This document shows positions 34,783-44,043 of a stretch of 64,000 bases of DNA, in pieces (the stretch's first letter is position 1; every line of letters starts with the position of its first letter). Where the stretch lies: positions 3,224,001 through 3,288,000 of the forward strand of contig NZ_CP117782.1 in the NCBI RefSeq assembly GCF_028657905.1, read 5' to 3'. Origin of the DNA: Burkholderia sp. FERM BP-3421 (GTDB taxonomy: Bacteria; Pseudomonadota; Gammaproteobacteria; Burkholderiales; Burkholderiaceae). A program made the position numbers and the translations under genes. Below the pieces are notes generated by a model, which worked only from the letters and a program-made list of their open reading frames with translations, had not been told where the DNA came from and ran no database searches.

Positions 34783-35313
34783 GTGTCCGAAGTCCAAACG
34801 AACCACTCGGCTGCCGCGAATGCGGCGGTCACCCGCCGCGACGCCGCCCAGGGCGACGCGACCGGCCAGGAGTTCCTCGTCTTCACGCTCGGCGACGAGG
34901 AATACGGCATCGACATCCTGAAGGTGCAGGAGATCCGCGGCTACGACAGCGTCACGCGGATCGCGAACGCGCCCGATTTCATCAAGGGTGTGATCAACCT
35001 GCGCGGCATCATCGTGCCGATCGTCGACATGCGGATCAAGTTCAACCTCGGCCGCGTCGAGTACGACCACCAGACTGTCGTGATCATCCTGAACGTCGCG
35101 CATCGCGTGGTCGGGATGGTGGTGGACGGCGTGTCGGACGTGCTCACGCTGTCGACCGAACAGATCATGCCGGCGCCGGAGTTCGGCGCGACGCTGACGA
35201 CCGAGTTCCTCACGGGCCTCGGCACGGTCGATGGCCGCATGTTGATCCTGATGGACATCGAGAAGCTGATGACGAGCCGCGAAATGGCGCTGATCGAGGC
35301 GCTCGGCGCTTGA
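34783..35313 (+). CDS. cheW: Chemotaxis coupling protein CheW
   Basis: The 176-residue SH3-like protein has the CheW motifs EFLVFTLGDEEYGIDILKVQEIRGY and FIKGVINLRGIIVPIVDMRIKF. It couples chemoreceptors to CheA. The start is GTG at 34783, placed after CAGGGGGCC. It directly follows cheA and precedes the receptor gene. Confidence 0.96.
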   Translation: MSEVQTNHSAAANAAVTRRDAAQGDATGQEFLVFTLGDEEYGIDILKVQEIRGYDSVTRIANAPDFIKGVINLRGIIVPIVDMRIKFNLGRVEYDHQTVVIILNVAHRVVGMVVDGVSDVLTLSTEQIMPAPEFGATLTTEFLTGLGTVDGRMLILMDIEKLMTSREMALIEALGA

Positions 35314-35344
35314 CGGAGCAGCACGGAAATACGGGAGGCTCACG

Positions 35345-37282
35345 ATGTTGCACAACTGGTCGATCCGCACGACATTGACGGCGGTCGGATTCATGCTGGT
35401 CCTCTTGGCCGCGGCGGTAGGCGGGCTGAGCCTGTACGGGCTGCACCACGCGAGCCGGTCGCTCGACGCGATCGCGCACGGCGACCTGCCGGCGATCCAC
35501 GCGCTCGACGACACGTCGTCGTACCTGCTGCGCTCGCGCGTCGCGCTCGACCGCTTCAAGACGCTGACCGAAGCGGGCAACGCCGACGAGGCGCAGAAGG
35601 TGCTCGCGCGCGCGCAGGAGCTGTACGGCAGGTCGCAGCAGAACTGGCAGGCGTTTCAGGGCGCGTCGAAGGATGACATCGACGGCGCGCTGACCGACGA
35701 GCTCAACGCGCGCTACACGACGCTGACCAAGGAAGGCGTCGAGCCCGAGTTCGCGGCCGCCAAGTCCGGCGACATGGCCGGCTACCACGCGATCGCCGAT
35801 ACCAAGATCAGCCCGATGTTCGTCGCCTACGACCAGTCGGCCGCGGCCGTGGTCGGCGCGTACCAGCAGCGCGCCGAGGCGCGCCAGGACGCGACCCAGG
35901 CGCGCATCTCGCTGCTCGTCGCGCTGATCAGCGCGGGCATCGCGCTCGCCTTCGTCGTCGTGATCGCGATCCGCTTCGCGCTGCGCGGGCTGATCGTGCA
36001 GCCGCTCAACGACGCGATCGCGCTGTTCGAGCGGATCGGCTCCGGCGACCTGTCGCAGCCGGTGACGATCCGCGGCAGGAACGAGATCGGCAGGCTGTTC
36101 GCCGGCATCAAGCGGATGCAGGACGCGGTTTCCGTGATGGTGCGGGCCGTGCATCGCGGCGCGGAATCGATCGACGTCGGCGCGCACGAGATCGCGAGCG
36201 GCAATACCGATCTGTCGCAGCGCACCGAGCAGCAGGCAGCGTCGCTGCAGGAAACCGCGTCGAGCATGGAGCAGCTGACCGGCACCGTGCGCCAGAACGC
36301 CGAGAATGCGCGCCAGGCGAGCCAGCTCGCGGTCAATGCCTCGGACATCGCGACCCAGGGCGGCGAAGTGGTCGGCCAGGTGGTGGTGACGATGCAGGAC
36401 ATCGCGATCAGTTCCGGCAAGGTGGTCGACATCATCGGCACGATCGAAGGCATCGCGTTCCAGACCAACATCCTCGCGCTGAACGCGGCCGTTGAGGCGG
36501 CGCGCGCGGGCGAGCAGGGTCGCGGCTTCGCGGTGGTGGCGGGCGAGGTGCGCTCGCTCGCGCAGCGCAGCGCGACGGCGGCCAAGGAAATCAAGCAGCT
36601 GATCGGCGATTCGGCCGACAAGGTGCAAAGCGGCTCCGCGCTGGTCGAGCGCGCGGGCGCGACGATGGGCGAAATCGTCCAGGCGGTGCGGCGCGTGACC
36701 GACATCATGGGCGAGATCAGCGCGGCGTCCGAGGAACAGTCGACCGGCATCGAGCAGGTCAACCGCGCGGTCGGCCAGATGGACGCCGTCACTCAGCAGA
36801 ACGCCGCGCTCGTCGAGCAGGCCGCGGCAGCCGCCGCGTCGCTCGAGGAGCAGACCCGTCAATTGAAGCAGGCCGTGCTCGGCTGGCGCGTCGAGGGCGG
36901 CATCAGCGCGCCGGCTGCCGCGGCGGCAACGCCGGCTCGCGCGACCGCCCCGGCGTTGCCGCGCCCCGCGCCGCACGCGGCCGCGCCCGCCCTGCCGGGC
37001 GCCGCGCCGAAGCCGGCCGCGGCGCCCGCGCCGTCGGGCTATGCGCCGAAGCTCGCGAAGTCCGCGCCGGCCAAGACCGCCTCGACGAAGGCCGCTCCGG
37101 CCGCGGCCGCTCCCTCGAAGGCCGCCCCGGCGAAGGCCGCCTCGGCGAAGGCCGCCCCGGCGAACGCGCCGCGTCCGGCCGCCGCGCCGTCTGCGCTCAA
37201 GCGCCCGGTGCTGTCGGGCGAAGCAAAGCCGGCGCTGGCCGCCGCGGCCGTCGCCTCCGATGACGACTGGGAGACCTTCTAA
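35345..37282 (+). CDS. Methyl-accepting chemotaxis protein with DWETF docking tail
   Basis: The 645-residue receptor has two membrane helices (about residues 9-33 and 190-215) around a periplasmic four-helix ligand domain of the Tar type (TarH). HAMP and a signalling domain follow, with the hairpin tip GIAFQTNILALNAAVEAARAGEQGRGFAVVAGEVRSLAQRS and methylation helices on both sides. After it comes an Ala/Lys/Pro-rich linker of about 120 residues ending DDDWETF, the pentapeptide that tethers CheR and CheB. The ligand is unknown but may be an amino acid. It is co-transcribed with cheW and cheR. Confidence 0.94.
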   Translation: MLHNWSIRTTLTAVGFMLVLLAAAVGGLSLYGLHHASRSLDAIAHGDLPAIHALDDTSSYLLRSRVALDRFKTLTEAGNADEAQKVLARAQELYGRSQQNWQAFQGASKDDIDGALTDELNARYTTLTKEGVEPEFAAAKSGDMAGYHAIADTKISPMFVAYDQSAAAVVGAYQQRAEARQDATQARISLLVALISAGIALAFVVVIAIRFALRGLIVQPLNDAIALFERIGSGDLSQPVTIRGRNEIGRLFAGIKRMQDAVSVMVRAVHRGAESIDVGAHEIASGNTDLSQRTEQQAASLQETASSMEQLTGTVRQNAENARQASQLAVNASDIATQGGEVVGQVVVTMQDIAISSGKVVDIIGTIEGIAFQTNILALNAAVEAARAGEQGRGFAVVAGEVRSLAQRSATAAKEIKQLIGDSADKVQSGSALVERAGATMGEIVQAVRRVTDIMGEISAASEEQSTGIEQVNRAVGQMDAVTQQNAALVEQAAAAAASLEEQTRQLKQAVLGWRVEGGISAPAAAAATPARATAPALPRPAPHAAAPALPGAAPKPAAAPAPSGYAPKLAKSAPAKTASTKAAPAAAAPSKAAPAKAASAKAAPANAPRPAAAPSALKRPVLSGEAKPALAAAAVASDDDWETF

Positions 37283-37285
37283 ACC

Positions 37286-38233
37286 ATGTTCTCCGCGCGC
37301 GCCTCTACCCGTGTCGATGCTCCCGACCCGCAAACGCGGGGCGGCGACGCCGGGCGCGACTTCGATTTCACGACCGCTGATTTCTCGCGCATCCGCGCGC
37401 TGATCCACCAGCGGGCCGGCATCTCGTTGTCCGAGCACAAGCGCGACATGGCGTACAGCCGTCTCGCGCGCCGCTTGCGCGCCCGCGGTCTCGACAGTTT
37501 CCGGCACTACCTCGACCTGCTCGAGCAGGAGGATGACCCGGTCGAATGGGAGGCGTTCACCAATGCGCTCACCACCAACCTGACCGCGTTCTTCCGCGAG
37601 GCCCATCACTTCCCGCTCCTAGCCGAGTTCGTGAAGCGCCGCGAGGCGCCCGTGTCGGTCTGGTGCTCGGCCGCGTCGACGGGCGAGGAGCCGTACTCGA
37701 TCGCGATCACGCTGATCGAGGCGCTCGGCGATTCCGCCGCGCGCTCGGCGACCGTGTTCGCGACCGATCTCGACACCCAGGTGCTCGCGAAGGCGGAGTC
37801 GGGCATCTACACCTTCGACCAGGTCAAGCACCTGAGCCCGGAGCGCCTCAAGCGCTTCTTCCTGAAGGGCACGGGCGCGCAGGCCGGACGCGTGAAGGTG
37901 CGGCCCGAGCTGCGCGCGATGATCCGCTTCGAGCAGCTGAACCTGACCGATGCCGACTACGGCATCGCCAAGCCGTTCGACGCGATCTTCTGCCGCAACG
38001 TGATGATCTACTTCGACAAGCCGACCCAGGGGCAGGTGCTGTCGCGCTTCGAGCCGCTCGTGAAGCCGGGCGGCCTGTTGTTCGCGGGCCATTCCGAGAA
38101 TTTCACCTATGTGACCCAGGCGTTCCGTCTGCGCGGGCAGACGGTCTACGAACTGGCGCGCGACGCGGGCGGTACGGCGTCGCGGCCACGCACGCGCCCG
38201 GCTACGGCGGCGGCGCGGGAGGATGGGAAATGA
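37286..38233 (+). CDS. cheR: Chemotaxis methyltransferase CheR
   Basis: The 315-residue enzyme has the CheR N-terminal domain (FDFTTADFSRIRALIHQRAGISLSEHKRDMAYSRLARRLR) and the SAM domain with VWCSAASTGEEPYSIAIT and FDAIFCRNVMIYFDKPTQGQVL. It methylates glutamates of chemoreceptors and can dock on the DWETF tail of the upstream MCP. Its stop overlaps the cheD start by four bases. Confidence 0.96.
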   Translation: MFSARASTRVDAPDPQTRGGDAGRDFDFTTADFSRIRALIHQRAGISLSEHKRDMAYSRLARRLRARGLDSFRHYLDLLEQEDDPVEWEAFTNALTTNLTAFFREAHHFPLLAEFVKRREAPVSVWCSAASTGEEPYSIAITLIEALGDSAARSATVFATDLDTQVLAKAESGIYTFDQVKHLSPERLKRFFLKGTGAQAGRVKVRPELRAMIRFEQLNLTDADYGIAKPFDAIFCRNVMIYFDKPTQGQVLSRFEPLVKPGGLLFAGHSENFTYVTQAFRLRGQTVYELARDAGGTASRPRTRPATAAAREDGK

Positions 38234-38925
38234 GCGGCCTGCCGATCGCGACCAATCTCTATTTCGACAATCACTTTCACCGCCAGGGTGTGAAGCTGCT
38301 GCCGAACGAGGTCTACACGACGCACGACGACATGGTGCTCGTGACGGTGCTCGGCTCGTGCGTCGCGGCCTGCCTGCACGATCCATTCGCGGGGCTCGGC
38401 GGCATGAATCACTTCATGCTGCCCGACGACGGCGCGGACGCCGCGGCGGCCGCTTCCGAGTCGATGCGCTACGGCGCGTACGCGATGGAAGTGCTGATCA
38501 ACGAGATGATCAAGGCGGGCGGCCGCCGCGAGCGTTTCGAGGCGAAGGTGTTCGGCGGCGCGGCGGTGCTGGCCGGCATGACCACCATCAACATCGGCGA
38601 TCGCAACGCCGATTTCGTGCGCCGCTATCTCGCGCTCGAACGGATCCGCATCACCGCGGAGGACCTGCAGGGCGTCCATCCGCGCAAGGTCGCGTTCATG
38701 CCGCACACCGGCCAGGCCATGGTGAAGAAGCTCCGGCTGCAGGTGCCGGGCGTGACCGAGCGCGAGGCCGCGCTGGCCCGTTCGGCGGCCGAGGCGCGGG
38801 CCGCGCGCGCGCGCGCGAACGTCGAGCTGTTCGCCCCGGCGGGCAGGCCCGCGGCAAAGCCGCGCATCGAGCTGTTCGGCACCCGGGCGCCCCTTCAGAA
38901 CGTAACGAAAAAGCAGGAGGCATGA
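38230..38925 (+). CDS. cheD: Chemoreceptor glutamine deamidase CheD
   Basis: The 231-residue protein has the CheD catalytic motif LVTVLGSCVAACLHDP with the nucleophilic Cys, GGMNHFMLPDD with the His, and KVFGGAAVLAGM. It deamidates glutamines in receptors and, in other bacteria, cooperates with CheC. The ATG at 38230 is coupled to the cheR stop (ATGA). An Ala/Arg-rich C-terminal tail is longer than in most CheD. Confidence 0.94.
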   Translation: MSGLPIATNLYFDNHFHRQGVKLLPNEVYTTHDDMVLVTVLGSCVAACLHDPFAGLGGMNHFMLPDDGADAAAAASESMRYGAYAMEVLINEMIKAGGRRERFEAKVFGGAAVLAGMTTINIGDRNADFVRRYLALERIRITAEDLQGVHPRKVAFMPHTGQAMVKKLRLQVPGVTEREAALARSAAEARAARARANVELFAPAGRPAAKPRIELFGTRAPLQNVTKKQEA

Positions 38926-40022
38926 CCGCAGTGCAAAAGATCAAAGTATTGTGCGTCGACGATTCGGCACTGATTCGCAGCCTGATGACCGAGATCATCA
39001 ACGGCCAGCCCGACATGGAGGTCTGCGCGACCGCGCCCGACCCGCTGGTCGCGCGCGAGCTGATCAAGCAGCACAATCCCGACGTGCTGACGCTCGACGT
39101 CGAAATGCCCCGCATGGACGGCCTCGATTTCCTCGAGAAGCTGATGCGCCTGCGGCCGATGCCGGTGGTGATGGTGTCGTCGCTGACCGAGCGCGGCTCG
39201 GAAATCACGCTGCGCGCGCTGGAGCTCGGCGCGGTCGATTTCGTCACCAAGCCGCGCGTGGGGATCCGCGACGGCATGCTCGATTATTCGGAAAAGCTGG
39301 CCGACAAGATCCGCGCGGCGTCGCGCGCGCGCGTGCGCCAGGCACCGCAGCCTCATGCGGCCGCGGCCTCCGCGCACGGCCACGCGGCCGCGCCGGCGGC
39401 GCCGCTGCTGAACAATCCGCTCGTCAGTACCGAGAAGCTGATCATCGTCGGCGCGTCGACGGGCGGGACCGAGGCGATCCGCGAGGTGCTGGTGCCGCTG
39501 CCGCCCGATGCGCCGGCCGTGCTGATCGCGCAACACATGCCGCCCGGCTTCACGAAGTCGTTCGCGCAGCGCCTGAACGGCCTGTGCCGGATCTCGGTCA
39601 AGGAAGCGGAACACGGCGAACGGGTGCTGCCGGGCCACGCGTATATCGCGCCGGGCCACGCGCACCTGTTGCTTGCGCGCAGCGGCGCGAATTACATTGC
39701 GCATCTGTCGGATGAACCGCCCGTGAACCGGCATCGGCCTTCGGTCGATGTATTGTTCCGGTCGGCGGCGCTGCACGCGGGCAAGAACGCGGTCGGCGTG
39801 ATCCTGACGGGGATGGGCCGCGACGGCGCGGCCGGCCTGCTGGAAATGAAGCGCTCGGGCGCCTATACGTTCGCGCAGGACGAAGCGAGCTGCGTCGTGT
39901 TCGGCATGCCGCGCGAGGCGATCGCGCTCGGCGGCGCCGACGACATTGCGCCCCTCGCCGACATGAGCCGCCGTATCATGGCGCGACTCGCGTCGATGGG
40001 CGACCGGGTACAACGCGTGTAA
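38922..40022 (+). CDS. cheB: Chemotaxis methylesterase/glutaminase CheB
   Basis: The 366-residue protein has a receiver domain with phospho-acceptor Asp59 (LTLDVEMPRMDG). The CheB esterase follows with Ser in IIVGASTGGTEAI, His in AQHMPPGF and Asp in GMGRDGAAGL. It removes receptor methyl groups when phosphorylated by CheA. The ATG at 38922 overlaps the cheD stop by four bases and has a strong GCAGGAGG before it. Confidence 0.96.
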   Translation: MTAVQKIKVLCVDDSALIRSLMTEIINGQPDMEVCATAPDPLVARELIKQHNPDVLTLDVEMPRMDGLDFLEKLMRLRPMPVVMVSSLTERGSEITLRALELGAVDFVTKPRVGIRDGMLDYSEKLADKIRAASRARVRQAPQPHAAAASAHGHAAAPAAPLLNNPLVSTEKLIIVGASTGGTEAIREVLVPLPPDAPAVLIAQHMPPGFTKSFAQRLNGLCRISVKEAEHGERVLPGHAYIAPGHAHLLLARSGANYIAHLSDEPPVNRHRPSVDVLFRSAALHAGKNAVGVILTGMGRDGAAGLLEMKRSGAYTFAQDEASCVVFGMPREAIALGGADDIAPLADMSRRIMARLASMGDRVQRV

Positions 40023-40091
40023 ACAATCACATGCGGTGCGGGCGGGCCTGGCCCACGCGCAACCCCGATACGAATTTGCAAAGGAACAGAG

Positions 40092-40487
40092 ATGGACAAG
40101 AGCATGAAGATTCTGGTGGTGGACGATTTTCCGACGATGCGACGGATCGTCCGCAACCTGTTGAAGGAACTGGGCTATTCGAACGTCGACGAGGCAGAGG
40201 ACGGGCTCGCCGGCCTCGCCCGGCTGCGCGGCGGCACCTATGACTTCGTGATCTCCGACTGGAACATGCCGAACCTCGACGGCCTGGCGATGCTGAAGGA
40301 AATCCGCGCGGACGCGGCGCTCACCCACCTGCCGGTGCTGATGGTGACCGCGGAGTCGAAGAAGGAAAACATCATCGCGGCCGCGCAGGCGGGTGCGAGC
40401 GGCTACGTGGTGAAACCGTTCACGGCGGCGACCCTCGACGAGAAGCTGAACAAGATCCTCGAAAAAATGGCGAAGGCCGGGAGCTGA
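40092..40487 (+). CDS. cheY: Chemotaxis response regulator CheY
   Basis: The 131-residue protein is the main CheY: MKILVVDDFPTMRRIVRNLLKELGY is nearly the E. coli sequence. Asp56 in ISDWNMPNLDG is phosphorylated, and Thr and Lys are in VTAESKKENI and VVKPFT. It binds FliM to reverse the motor. It follows cheB and directly precedes cheZ. Confidence 0.97.
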   Translation: MDKSMKILVVDDFPTMRRIVRNLLKELGYSNVDEAEDGLAGLARLRGGTYDFVISDWNMPNLDGLAMLKEIRADAALTHLPVLMVTAESKKENIIAAAQAGASGYVVKPFTAATLDEKLNKILEKMAKAGS

Positions 40488-40488
40488 T

Positions 40489-41223
40489 GTGAACGAGCCG
40501 ATCAACGCAGCGCTCGCGGAGACCGACTTCGCCGCAGACAGCCATGCCGACGCCGCCGATCTGGCGAGCGACCGGATCCTTGCCCGCATCGGCGTGCTGA
40601 CCCGGACGCTGCGCGATTCGATGCGCGAGCTGGGGCTCGACAAGCACGTCGAGAAGGCGGCGGAGGTGGTGCCGGACGCGCGTGACCGGCTGCGTTACGT
40701 GGTCGCGATGACGGAGCAGGCGGCGGAACGGGTGCTGACCGCGATCGAGATCGCCAAGCCGGTGCAGGAGCGTCTCCAGACCGAGGCCGACGCGCTTGAT
40801 GCGCGCTGGGCCAAGTGGTACGAGACGCCGATCGAGCGCGCGGAAGTCCGCGAGCTGATGAACGACACCCGCGCGTTCCTGCGCGCGCTGCCGGTCGCGA
40901 CCCGCGCGACCAACGAGCAGCTGCTGGAGATCATGCTCGCGCAGGATTTCCAGGATCTGACCGGGCAGGTGATCAAGAAGATCATGGACATGGTCTACCT
41001 GATCGAACAGCAGCTGCTCGGCGTGCTGATCGAGAATATCGCGCCGGAGCGGCGCGAGCAGTTCGCGGCCACGGCCGCGGCGCTCGCCGCCGAACAGGTG
41101 ATGAGCAGCACCGGCAGCCCCGAATCGCTGCTGAACGGCCCGCAGATCAACCCCGAGGGCAAGACGGACGTGGTCAAGGATCAGGCGCAGGTCGACGACC
41201 TGCTCGCGAGCCTCGGCTTCTGA
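40489..41223 (+). CDS. cheZ: CheY phosphatase CheZ
   Basis: The 244-residue helical protein has the CheZ catalytic loop with Gln in MLAQDFQDLTGQVIKKIMDMV and ends in the CheY-binding peptide DQAQVDDLLASLGF. It dephosphorylates CheY-P. The start is GTG at 40489, right after the cheY stop. Confidence 0.96.
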   Translation: MNEPINAALAETDFAADSHADAADLASDRILARIGVLTRTLRDSMRELGLDKHVEKAAEVVPDARDRLRYVVAMTEQAAERVLTAIEIAKPVQERLQTEADALDARWAKWYETPIERAEVRELMNDTRAFLRALPVATRATNEQLLEIMLAQDFQDLTGQVIKKIMDMVYLIEQQLLGVLIENIAPERREQFAATAAALAAEQVMSSTGSPESLLNGPQINPEGKTDVVKDQAQVDDLLASLGF

Positions 41224-41396
41224 TCCGTCACGGATTGAAACAGATTCGATCGGGGTAAATTGTTTTTTTGACACCCGCGGCAGGCATACTACGATGCACG
41301 TTTGCCGGCCGTCGCTTTCTATTGGCTTTCACCGAGTTGTACCGGGGCGCCGCGCGCGGTTGCTGGAACGCAGTCTGATTGTGGAAGGGGGATGCG

Positions 41397-41918
41397 GTGA
41401 AATCGATTCGAACTGGCCGGATCGCCGCGCTCGCGGCGGCCGGCATGCTGGGCGCCGCGAGCGCCGGCCCGGCCTGCGCCGCGCTCGGCGGCGCGCCCAT
41501 GACGCCGCCGGCGGCGGACAACGCCGCCAAGGTGCGGCTCCTGCAACGCTCGGCGCAGGCGAGCCTGCGCGCCTCGGGCGTCGCCGCGGCGGCGCCCGGC
41601 GCCAATTACACGGTGCGCGAGACCACGCTCGGTTCGGGCACGGTGGTTCGCGAATACCTGGCGGGCGACGGCACGGTGTTCGCGCTCTCATGGCGCGGCC
41701 CGGTCGTCCCGGACCTGAGCGATTTGCTCGGCCCCTATTTTCCGCAACTCGTCGACGGCGCCCGGGTGACCCAGCTGGTGCACGGCGTGCGTGCGCCGGT
41801 GGCGGTCGACGCCGACAACCTCGTCGTGCACACGGGCGGCCACATGGGCGCGTTCTCCGGGCAGGCGTGGCTGCCGCAGGCGTTGCCCGCGGGCTTCACC
41901 GGCAACGACATCCAGTGA
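41397..41918 (+). CDS. DUF2844 secreted protein
   Basis: The 173-residue protein starts at GTG 41397 after AAGGGGGA. A signal peptide (KSIRTGRIAALAAAGMLGAASAGPACA) precedes a mature part with NYTVRETTLGSGTVVREYLAGDGTVFALSWRGPVVPDLSDLLG, the DUF2844 signature. No activity is known. It lies 16 bases before the DUF3443 gene, and the two are commonly paired in Burkholderia, so they probably act together outside the cytoplasm. Confidence 0.82.
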   Translation: MKSIRTGRIAALAAAGMLGAASAGPACAALGGAPMTPPAADNAAKVRLLQRSAQASLRASGVAAAAPGANYTVRETTLGSGTVVREYLAGDGTVFALSWRGPVVPDLSDLLGPYFPQLVDGARVTQLVHGVRAPVAVDADNLVVHTGGHMGAFSGQAWLPQALPAGFTGNDIQ

Positions 41919-41934
41919 CGAGGGGAGATCGATC

Positions 41935-43194
41935 TTGCGCTTTCATCACACCCTGAGCCGCCGGCTCCTCGCGCTCGGCCTCGCGGCCGCCACCGCGCTC
42001 GTCGTCGCGGCCTGCGGCGGCGGCGACGGCAACAATCCCACCGTGTCGATGAACACCGGCACCGGCAGCGGCAACACCCAGGTCGGCGGCGGCAACGGTT
42101 CGAGCAGCGGCAACGGCTCGAATCAGGTCACGATCTCGGTCAATTCGGGCCTCGCGAACGTCGTCAACATGCCGACCGTCAGCCTGACGATCTGCGCGCC
42201 CGGTTCGTCGACGGTCTGTCAGGTGGTCCCGAACGTGCTGGTCGACACCGCCTCCTACGGGGTGCGGATCGTCGCGTCGGCGATTTCGGGCGTCAGCGGC
42301 AGCCTGCCCACGAGCAACGCGAACAGCGGCGGCCAGCTCGCCGAGTGCGGCAAGTTCGTGTCCAGCTACACCTGGGGCTCGGTGCGCACCGCCAACGTGC
42401 AGATCGGCGGGCAGGTCGCCAGCTCGCTGCCGATCCAGCTGATCGGCGACCTCGGCACCTCGAACGTGCCCAGCTCGTGCACCAACAACGGCCGCCTCAG
42501 CTCGGGGAACACCGCACAGGCGCTCGGCGCGAACGGCATCCTGGGCATCGGGCCCGCGCCCTACGATTGCGGCGTGAACTGCGCGACCTCGAGCACCTAC
42601 AGCAACTACTACGCGTGCACGGGCAGCACGTGCCAGGTCACGACGGCGAGCCTCACGCAGCAGGTCGCGAATCCGGTGCCGAACTTCCCGAGCAACAACA
42701 ACGGCGTGATCGTGTCGATGGGCACGCCGTCGGGCGGCGCGGCGAGCGGCACGCTGACCTTCGGCATCGGCAGCCCGCCGACGACCGTGCTCCACACCGA
42801 TACCGCGGGCGACATGACCGGCACCTTCAACGGCGCCGCGATGAGCCAGGTGTTCTTCGACACCGGGTCGAACGCGTACTTCTTCGGCGTGACGTCGAAC
42901 CCGACGTTGCCGCTGTGCAGCGGCAACAACGCGTTCTACTGCCCGTCGAGCACGACCACGCTGGCCGCGACCGTCACCGGGCTCGGCGCCAACGAGCAGG
43001 CCTCGCTGTCCGTGACCGCCGCGAACGCGAACGCGCTGTTCAACACGGGCGGCTATGCGCTCGTGAACCTGGCCGGCCCGTTCGGCAACGCGTCGACGCT
43101 CGACTTCGGCATGCCGTATTTCTACGGCCGCGCGCTGTACTTCGGCATGGATCTGACCGCCAGCGGCGGCGCGGCGCCTTACGTCGGCTTCTAG
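41935..43194 (+). CDS. DUF3443 lipoprotein with pepsin-like aspartic protease motifs
   Basis: The 419-residue protein starts with TTG at 41935 (AGGGGAGA upstream). A lipoprotein signal (LGLAAATALVVAAC, Cys27) is followed by a Gly/Asn/Ser-rich linker to about residue 63. The rest carries VLVDTASYG (Asp104), GANGILGIGP (199-207) and VFFDTGSNAYF (Asp309). These are the order and spacing of the two DTG motifs and the GILG motif of pepsin-family proteases, with many cysteines. The family is annotated only as DUF3443; the protease link is my inference. It follows the DUF2844 gene and ends at a terminator. Confidence 0.8.
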   Translation: MRFHHTLSRRLLALGLAAATALVVAACGGGDGNNPTVSMNTGTGSGNTQVGGGNGSSSGNGSNQVTISVNSGLANVVNMPTVSLTICAPGSSTVCQVVPNVLVDTASYGVRIVASAISGVSGSLPTSNANSGGQLAECGKFVSSYTWGSVRTANVQIGGQVASSLPIQLIGDLGTSNVPSSCTNNGRLSSGNTAQALGANGILGIGPAPYDCGVNCATSSTYSNYYACTGSTCQVTTASLTQQVANPVPNFPSNNNGVIVSMGTPSGGAASGTLTFGIGSPPTTVLHTDTAGDMTGTFNGAAMSQVFFDTGSNAYFFGVTSNPTLPLCSGNNAFYCPSSTTTLAATVTGLGANEQASLSVTAANANALFNTGGYALVNLAGPFGNASTLDFGMPYFYGRALYFGMDLTASGGAAPYVGF

Positions 43195-43221
43195 CGCGGC
43201 AGGCGGCGCAGCCACGCAACA

Positions 43222-43247
43222 GGGCGCGAGAAATCGCGCCCTTTTTT
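43222..43247 (+). terminator. Rho-independent terminator after DUF3443
   Basis: GGGCGCGA, GAAA, TCGCGCCC and six T: a textbook hairpin 27 bases after the stop. Confidence 0.93.
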
Positions 43248-43332
43248 ATTGGCGGCTTGCGTTGCGGTGCAGCGCCTATGCTCGACAAGTGGCCGCCGGG
43301 TGGCGGTCGCATGACGAACGAGGAGGTACGCG

Positions 43333-43833
43333 ATGAGCGAGCGGATCCAGCGCATCACCCCATTCCTGTGGTTCGACCACGGCGCGGAGACGGCGGCGAA
43401 CCAGTACGTATCGGTGTTCGACAATGCGCGCATCACGCGCGTCGTCCGCTACGGCAAGGACGCGGCGCGCGCGAGCGGCCAGCCCGAGGGCAGCGTGATG
43501 ACGGTTGCGTTCGAACTGGACGGGCAGGCATTTGCCGCGATCAACGGCGGCCCGGTGTTCCGGTTCACGCCGGCGGTGTCGTTCATGGTCAATTGCGACG
43601 ACCAGGCGGAGATCGATCACTTCTGGCGAGCGCTGTCCGCGGGCGGCGATCCCGCCGCGCAGCAGTGCGGCTGGCTCAAGGATCGCTTCGGCGTGTCGTG
43701 GCAGATCGTGCCGGCCGGGCTGTCGGCCTGGCTTGACGATCCGGATCACGCGCGCGGCGCGCGCGTGATGCAGGCGCTGCTGACCATGAAGAAGATCGAG
43801 ATCAAGCCTTTGCTGCAGGCGGCGGCGGGCTGA
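43333..43833 (+). CDS. PhnB-like VOC-fold protein (3-demethylubiquinone methyltransferase-like family)
   Basis: The 166-residue protein has the PhnB/VOC pattern: ITPFLWFDHGAETAANQYVSVFDNARIT, VAFELDGQAFAAINGGP and GWLKDRFGVSWQIVP. Family members are metal-binding glyoxalase-fold proteins; the methyltransferase name of the family is not supported by structure. The function here is unknown. It has a clear GAGGAGG ribosome site and stands alone before flhB. Confidence 0.85.
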   Translation: MSERIQRITPFLWFDHGAETAANQYVSVFDNARITRVVRYGKDAARASGQPEGSVMTVAFELDGQAFAAINGGPVFRFTPAVSFMVNCDDQAEIDHFWRALSAGGDPAAQQCGWLKDRFGVSWQIVPAGLSAWLDDPDHARGARVMQALLTMKKIEIKPLLQAAAG

Positions 43834-44043
43834 GCCGACGCCCGCTTCGGCGCGGCGGCCCGCCCGGGCCGCTTCGCGCCGTCGCGTCGCTGGCCCCCCA
43901 CCTTCGTCCGCCCCCCGGACAGGTCCGATTCCCGGAATTACCCCCCTTTCCCCGCTTTCCTCGACCGATCGCCGGTTGACGGCTGAATGAATAATCGATG
44001 TCACTGGCAAAGCGGCATCCCGCCGCGTCCCACCGGAGGCTCC

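Noticed and set aside
35210..37609. A 799-codon minus-strand frame opposite the chemoreceptor
   Set aside because: Mirror of the biased codon use of the receptor gene; no domain or ribosome site.
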